64,000 nucleotides of DNA from Mortierella alpina. Lineage: Eukaryota > Mortierellomycota > Mortierellomycetes > Mortierellales > Mortierellaceae. The position numbers were made by a program, and so were the translations under genes. The notes beneath the pieces are model-generated. The model was not told where the DNA came from and did no database searches. It saw nothing but the letters and a program-made list of their open reading frames with translations. This document shows positions 60,149 through 64,000 of the stretch, piece after piece (position 1 is the first letter of the stretch; each line of letters opens with the position of its first letter). The DNA lies in NCBI GenBank assembly GCA_029449245.1, contig JANATF010000007.1, positions 186,001-250,000 of the forward strand, given 5' to 3'.

Positions 60149-60292
60149 ATGCAGTTCAAAGACTTGCTTATTATCTGCGTTGTTTTGAACTTCCCAGTTG
60201 TTCCTTCTGCTGGTCAATGCTTCATCCCCCGCAAAAACAACAACCAGTGCAATGGCTTCTGCCCTGTCTGCCGCAACTCGTTATGTATGTAG
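60149..60292 (+). CDS. Possible small secreted cysteine-rich peptide
   Basis: A 47-codon frame, too short for routine gene calling. Its first 22 residues (MQFKDLLIICVVLNFPVVPS and two more) form a good signal peptide. The short mature part holds five cysteines in 25 residues, spaced like a knotted peptide (QCFIPRK, QCNGFCPVCRNSLC). The ATG has A at -3. A GTATGT donor at 60285 could instead end a first exon after residue 45, with more coding sequence downstream that I could not place. No function is proposed; cysteine richness alone is weak evidence. Confidence 0.35.
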   Translation: MQFKDLLIICVVLNFPVVPSAGQCFIPRKNNNQCNGFCPVCRNSLCM

Positions 60293-61196
60293 GTCCGTCA
60301 AGAGAGACAGGGCATTTTTCAATTTCTTTCAAGAGACTATCAAACAAATCAAGGCCTTCTTGGATTTTGAAGAAATATCACCAAAGCGGCAAAAGATCGA
60401 CTCCTTTTGAAAATAGATTGCTATATGTGAAGATTGTGGCATGCCCAACTGCATCTGATGCTCAGTTGTAACAGGAGTTCGATAAGAGCTGTAAGAGACC
60501 AGAAAATGCATAATGCCAAGTCGTGTGAGACAAGACCGCGGCCCTGCTTAGACCCTCATGCAGATACAATAGATAAATAGACGGTTCCAAGCTCTAGCAA
60601 CCCTAGCCTGACCCAGCTTCCAGAACCCCCGCTTGCTTAGCTATCGCAAGCACCATGCATTGTAGTCTGCAAAACGGAACTCCTAAGGCCGCTCTCCGGG
60701 ATTGGAGAACTATACGAGATCCAAGAACGTAGACAGCGTCCGAGATTCAATTGACAGTTGGCACGGTATCGAAGCATCTATACTAGTTCGGATCGCTTCC
60801 AACGAAACTGGCCACAATGAGCAACGTGCCAAACCATTAATCAACTGTGAGACGATCGCATGGATATCGCCTGCCTGCTGGAGCGTGCTGCTTGTGCTGC
60901 TCAGCAGTAACAGGCACATATATAAAACCATGTCCTAAGCTATTTAAAAGCTCACTCTGGATAAACGCAATATGACTGACCTGTCAAGGACAAGCTAGTC
61001 CCGGAGGACCGCCTAGACTCGGTTCATGACCGCGAGATGAGTCCATGCTAGAGTTTTCAATCGGGAATATAACCCTGTGGACAATACTTTAATTCTTTTC
61101 AATGGCTAAGTGCTATACCTCCAGTTTGACCCGCCCTCCATAATGCGTGGGGTGCTTTTGAACTTGTGAGTTGATGTTGACACGTATCTGAACTGA
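60293..61196. other. Intergenic region
   Basis: No convincing gene. Might contain later exons of the small cysteine-rich peptide gene. Confidence 0.4.
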
Positions 61197-64000
61197 TCAG
61201 TTCTGGATCGTGTTCATCACGTTGACCGGCGAAATGAGATCGAACACCACCGTCTGAGGAATCGCGTGGGCATCAGGACGCAATCTCAGGTATGTCGCTG
61301 TGTCCCTGGCCTGCCTCGCGGAAATCTCCTCACCGATTTTCAAGACTTTCTGGTAGTGCTCGAACACGGTGTCCCGTAGCTCCTTCGTAGTGAAACCATA
61401 GCTGTCCTGCAAGAAGTCGATCGAAGGCTCCGACACGCCGCGACCCAGCACCGTTTCGGGATAAGGGCCTTGTCCAGTTACAGAAGCATTAATCTGAATG
61501 TCCATAAAGGTCATGTTGCCGAGCGTCGGATAGGTGGTCTTTTGCGAAGGCAAACAGCGCAACACGTCGGTCGGCGTCCATCGGGAGGACTCACTTGCAG
61601 GCAATGGATACATCAGAGTGGAGGCGTTGGGCACGAACGCCGCCTGATTGTAAGCGCCATCGTTGATCACCGTATGCTGCACCGAGAACTGCCAAATGAA
61701 CAGAGTAAGCACCTTGTGAAGCACCTCTACAGTCTTGACCTCGGTCGGAAAGCGATGAGCGACCTTATCGCCATCAACATGGTTAAATGCCGGAATCAGC
61801 TTGTTGAAAAAGCGCTGAAGCTGGATATCCGCCGCGATCATCGAATCGCCCTTGGGATACTGAATAGTGATGAACTGACCGACGAACCGCGAAATTTCCT
61901 CATACCAAAGACGGGCGTCGTGAACATACGCGTAGGAGAATGGTGTTTTCTCGACACCACGGCGTTCGGCGTCGGTTGGAATAGCCAGATCCAGGAAGCG
62001 AAAGTTGTCGTTGTCGTAGTACATCTTGTCCTGCAGCTGATAGTTACCGATTCGGCCACAGGAGAATATCAGGTCGTAGACAGACCCGATGTTGTACACC
62101 CCTGGGGTGCCATTGACCTCGCGGGTTGCGGGAAAGGATTTGGCATGTGGGTTGTAACCTCGGTTGTAGATGCTTTGCTGGAACTCCACAGTTTTTACCA
62201 CGTGCGGCCGCAGCAGCTTGAACACGGGGTGCTGCTGAAAGGGGTCGGTAGAATGTGGCAGTCCATTTGGATTAAAGATCTCTTCCGAGAACAGAGCGAT
62301 CGAGACCATCGCGCAGATCTGATGCGTCAGCAGCTGATGAAAGCCCACATCGTGCAGTGACTGGCCCGCACAGTTGGTCTGCATCTTGGCCAGCAGCCAG
62401 GCATTCTCGGCATTTTTCATGTTTGGCGTGAACAGCTCGCCGCCCTTGTCGAGCTGTATGGCGACTGGCATCAGCTCGTTGTTGCTGTTGACGGTGAAAA
62501 AGACGAGAGGCTTGGCGAGATAATACTCCACCGGCGTTACTGTGCAGGCTTCAAGATAGTGCCGGTAGTTGGCCACGTATTGCACCGTGCTGAGACAAGC
62601 CGCGTCGGCAATGCCTGCCTCTGAAATCAGCTGGTTGAAGTCCAAAGTCGATACACTCTGTAGCAGAGTCGGCATAAAGCCCGCCAGCTGCTGCCGGGCA
62701 AACTCGTCGTCGTCCTTCAGCCAGAATTTCGGAGCCGGTATAGTCTGGAAGTTGTTGCCATAGTAGATGTCTTCCAGCATCTTCACCGAGTTTTTCATAT
62801 TCGGGGGCTCGGCGGACTGAGCAGCGCTCCGGGCTATAATGTTGTCATTCCAGGTAGCATTCAGCATGGCCAGCACCTGACGATCCCGCTTGGAGTACTT
62901 CATGGATTGCGGCACTTTGTTGTAATTCGCCACAAACGCAGGCACCTGTCCATTGAAGACGTAAAGCTGATTGCCATAGATGCTGGAGCTACCACCCGGC
63001 GGCACCGCTGCAGCACTGCGGTCCTCCAGGTTGTACTCGTAGGCGTACGACATTATGTTTGCATCTGTTGGGTCACCCTCTGTATCCGGTGTATTGAACG
63101 TCCCCCAGGTGGCCCGCATCTGCTTCCTCTTTTCGGTTTCTCCGGCATGATACAAGATGTTCAGCACGGCGTTGTAGGCTGAATCCAGCGCCCCAACGAT
63201 CCAGCCATGATGCACCGAACAGCACTCCCCGGCGAAGTTCAGGCAGCCGTTGAACTCGGGCGTCAGCATAGTGGGGTAGAGCTTCTTGAACTGTCCCGGC
63301 TTGAACAGGGCGAACGCGCCGCCCCCATCATGCTGGTCCCAGAACCAGGACTTGGTCTCTCCGTAACCCGCAAAGCACTGACGGATATTAATCTCGGGAT
63401 ACAAATATTGAATGCCATTGAGGCATTCGTCGATGCGCTCCGTCTCGTCGAGCGCCCCCAGCTTGCGCGCATCCTGCGCCCAACAATACACCTGCAGTAC
63501 ACCCTTCGTCGCCCCATAGCCGTATGACGGATAGACAATCTGCCGGATGGGGCGATCTGTTGTAGCCACACCGCGCGTCGTGGTCCAGAACTGGGTGTTG
63601 AAGGTCAGGAAGGCTTTGAATGAGGGTAGGTAGTTGCTTTCGCGTATAGCTTGTGCCTTCTCGAAGGAAATGTCATCCAGCAGGTCTGGATGAATGTTGT
63701 AAGGTAATGTGGTGACGACATATGGATAGTTTCGCTCGAGCGTTTTGCCGCCCGCCTTGTCGTTCACTGTTACGCACATGTGGCCCCGACCTCCGTTCAC
63801 GTCCGGCTTATAGTCCAGGGCAGTCACTTCGTGCTGGAGGTATACGCGCCTTTGGGAAGAGCTCCGGGAAATTTCACCAGCGTTGCCATCTTGCGTATTG
63901 TCGGAAACCTGCAGAAGAGGCACCGTCCTATCTGGGCGAAGGCCTAGGACATGCGATTCGTCAGGAAGGTACGATGGATTGGTATCTGGCATGAGATGGG
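61197..64000 (-). CDS. Flavin amine oxidase-lipoxygenase fusion (5' end outside the window)
   Basis: At least 931 residues in one uninterrupted frame that runs off the window edge; the ATG at 63992 is probably internal. Numbering starts there. Residues 1-290 are the C-terminal part of an amine-oxidase-type flavoprotein: YVVTTLPYNI, SFKAFLTFNTQFW, and the FAD-binding end GGGAFALFKPGQ...NFAGECCSVHHGWIVGALDSAYNAV. The dinucleotide motif should lie beyond 64000. Residues about 360-931 form a lipoxygenase domain: DDDEFARQQLAGFMP, then the iron ligands His552 and His557 (HQLLTH), the HPVFKLLRPH block (588-597), and His773 with Asn777 (VQHTVIN). Lipoxygenases add O2 to polyunsaturated fatty acids. 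The chain ends NTIQN, so the usual terminal Ile ligand is two residues from the end. No introns are seen in 2.8 kb. Confidence 0.85.
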   Translation of the reverse strand, partial: HLMPDTNPSYLPDESHVLGLRPDRTVPLLQVSDNTQDGNAGEISRSSSQRRVYLQHEVTALDYKPDVNGGRGHMCVTVNDKAGGKTLERNYPYVVTTLPYNIHPDLLDDISFEKAQAIRESNYLPSFKAFLTFNTQFWTTTRGVATTDRPIRQIVYPSYGYGATKGVLQVYCWAQDARKLGALDETERIDECLNGIQYLYPEINIRQCFAGYGETKSWFWDQHDGGGAFALFKPGQFKKLYPTMLTPEFNGCLNFAGECCSVHHGWIVGALDSAYNAVLNILYHAGETEKRKQMRATWGTFNTPDTEGDPTDANIMSYAYEYNLEDRSAAAVPPGGSSSIYGNQLYVFNGQVPAFVANYNKVPQSMKYSKRDRQVLAMLNATWNDNIIARSAAQSAEPPNMKNSVKMLEDIYYGNNFQTIPAPKFWLKDDDEFARQQLAGFMPTLLQSVSTLDFNQLISEAGIADAACLSTVQYVANYRHYLEACTVTPVEYYLAKPLVFFTVNSNNELMPVAIQLDKGGELFTPNMKNAENAWLLAKMQTNCAGQSLHDVGFHQLLTHQICAMVSIALFSEEIFNPNGLPHSTDPFQQHPVFKLLRPHVVKTVEFQQSIYNRGYNPHAKSFPATREVNGTPGVYNIGSVYDLIFSCGRIGNYQLQDKMYYDNDNFRFLDLAIPTDAERRGVEKTPFSYAYVHDARLWYEEISRFVGQFITIQYPKGDSMIAADIQLQRFFNKLIPAFNHVDGDKVAHRFPTEVKTVEVLHKVLTLFIWQFSVQHTVINDGAYNQAAFVPNASTLMYPLPASESSRWTPTDVLRCLPSQKTTYPTLGNMTFMDIQINASVTGQGPYPETVLGRGVSEPSIDFLQDSYGFTTKELRDTVFEHYQKVLKIGEEISARQARDTATYLRLRPDAHAIPQTVVFDLISPVNVMNTIQN

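Noticed and set aside
59950-60471. 173-codon plus-strand frame opposite the cysteine-rich gene
   Set aside because: Its first part is the antisense of clearly repeated Cys-rich units on the minus strand; the composition is that of a shadow frame.
61470-62360. 296-codon plus-strand frame
   Set aside because: Antisense to the lipoxygenase domain, where the minus strand keeps all catalytic motifs.
1-64000. CRISPR arrays, prokaryotic operons, rRNA genes
   Set aside because: Nothing with regular short spacers, and no rRNA-like sequence; gene structure is eukaryotic throughout.

Overview
The window looks like nuclear DNA of an early-diverging filamentous fungus, most likely Mortierellomycota (inference). 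Genes are split by short introns with GTAAGT or GTATGT donors and TAG/CAG acceptors. Several predicted proteins are clearly fungal: a GPI-type chitin deacetylase, an Igo1-type endosulfine, a Ufo1-like F-box protein and a Ctk1-like kinase. Mobile-element remnants resemble LINE-like polymerase tails seen in Mucoromycota and Glomeromycota. Exon boundaries below were worked out by hand from splice sites, reading phase and family resemblance; no alignment or search was run.

Layout. 1-9 kb: an unrecognised two-helix membrane protein (+), the farnesyl/geranylgeranyl transferase alpha subunit RAM2 (-), a pirin (+) and a chitin deacetylase (-). 9.3-16.7 kb is a gene desert: a tRNA-Thr(UGU), a LINE-like C-terminal remnant, a decayed gene, a field of degenerate ~125-bp repeats, and a large inverted repeat (arms ~1.4-1.5 kb, spacer ~0.46 kb) built from ~583-bp units. 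It closes with a second LINE-like 3' end carrying a poly(A) tail. 17.4-23.5 kb holds two tandem paralogous kelch-repeat membrane proteins with the same exon architecture. 24-30 kb holds a divergent G-alpha subunit (-) and an endosulfine (+).

30-45 kb (all minus): a large mitochondrial-type PPR protein, a Ufo1-like F-box/WD40/UIM protein, succinate dehydrogenase subunit SDH3, a small secreted protein and RNA polymerase III subunit RPC82. 45-55 kb (minus): a RhoGEF-BAR-SH3 protein and a Ctk1/CDK12-type kinase. 55.9-58.3 kb: a CAX-like cation/H+ exchanger homologue with altered signature motifs (+). 58.6-60.3 kb: a small two-helix protein, a frameshifted cysteine-rich repeat gene, and a possible 47-residue secreted cysteine-rich peptide. 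61.2-64.0 kb: the end of an intronless gene, cut by the window edge, that fuses a flavin amine-oxidase domain to a complete-looking lipoxygenase domain. This is the most unusual protein in the window.

There is no operon-like organisation. Most genes are single housekeeping or signalling genes. Local themes are Rho/G-protein/prenylation signalling (RAM2, G-alpha, RhoGEF-BAR-SH3) and transcription (RPC82, Ctk1). The desert at 9.3-16.7 kb and the oxidase-lipoxygenase fusion deserve most follow-up.
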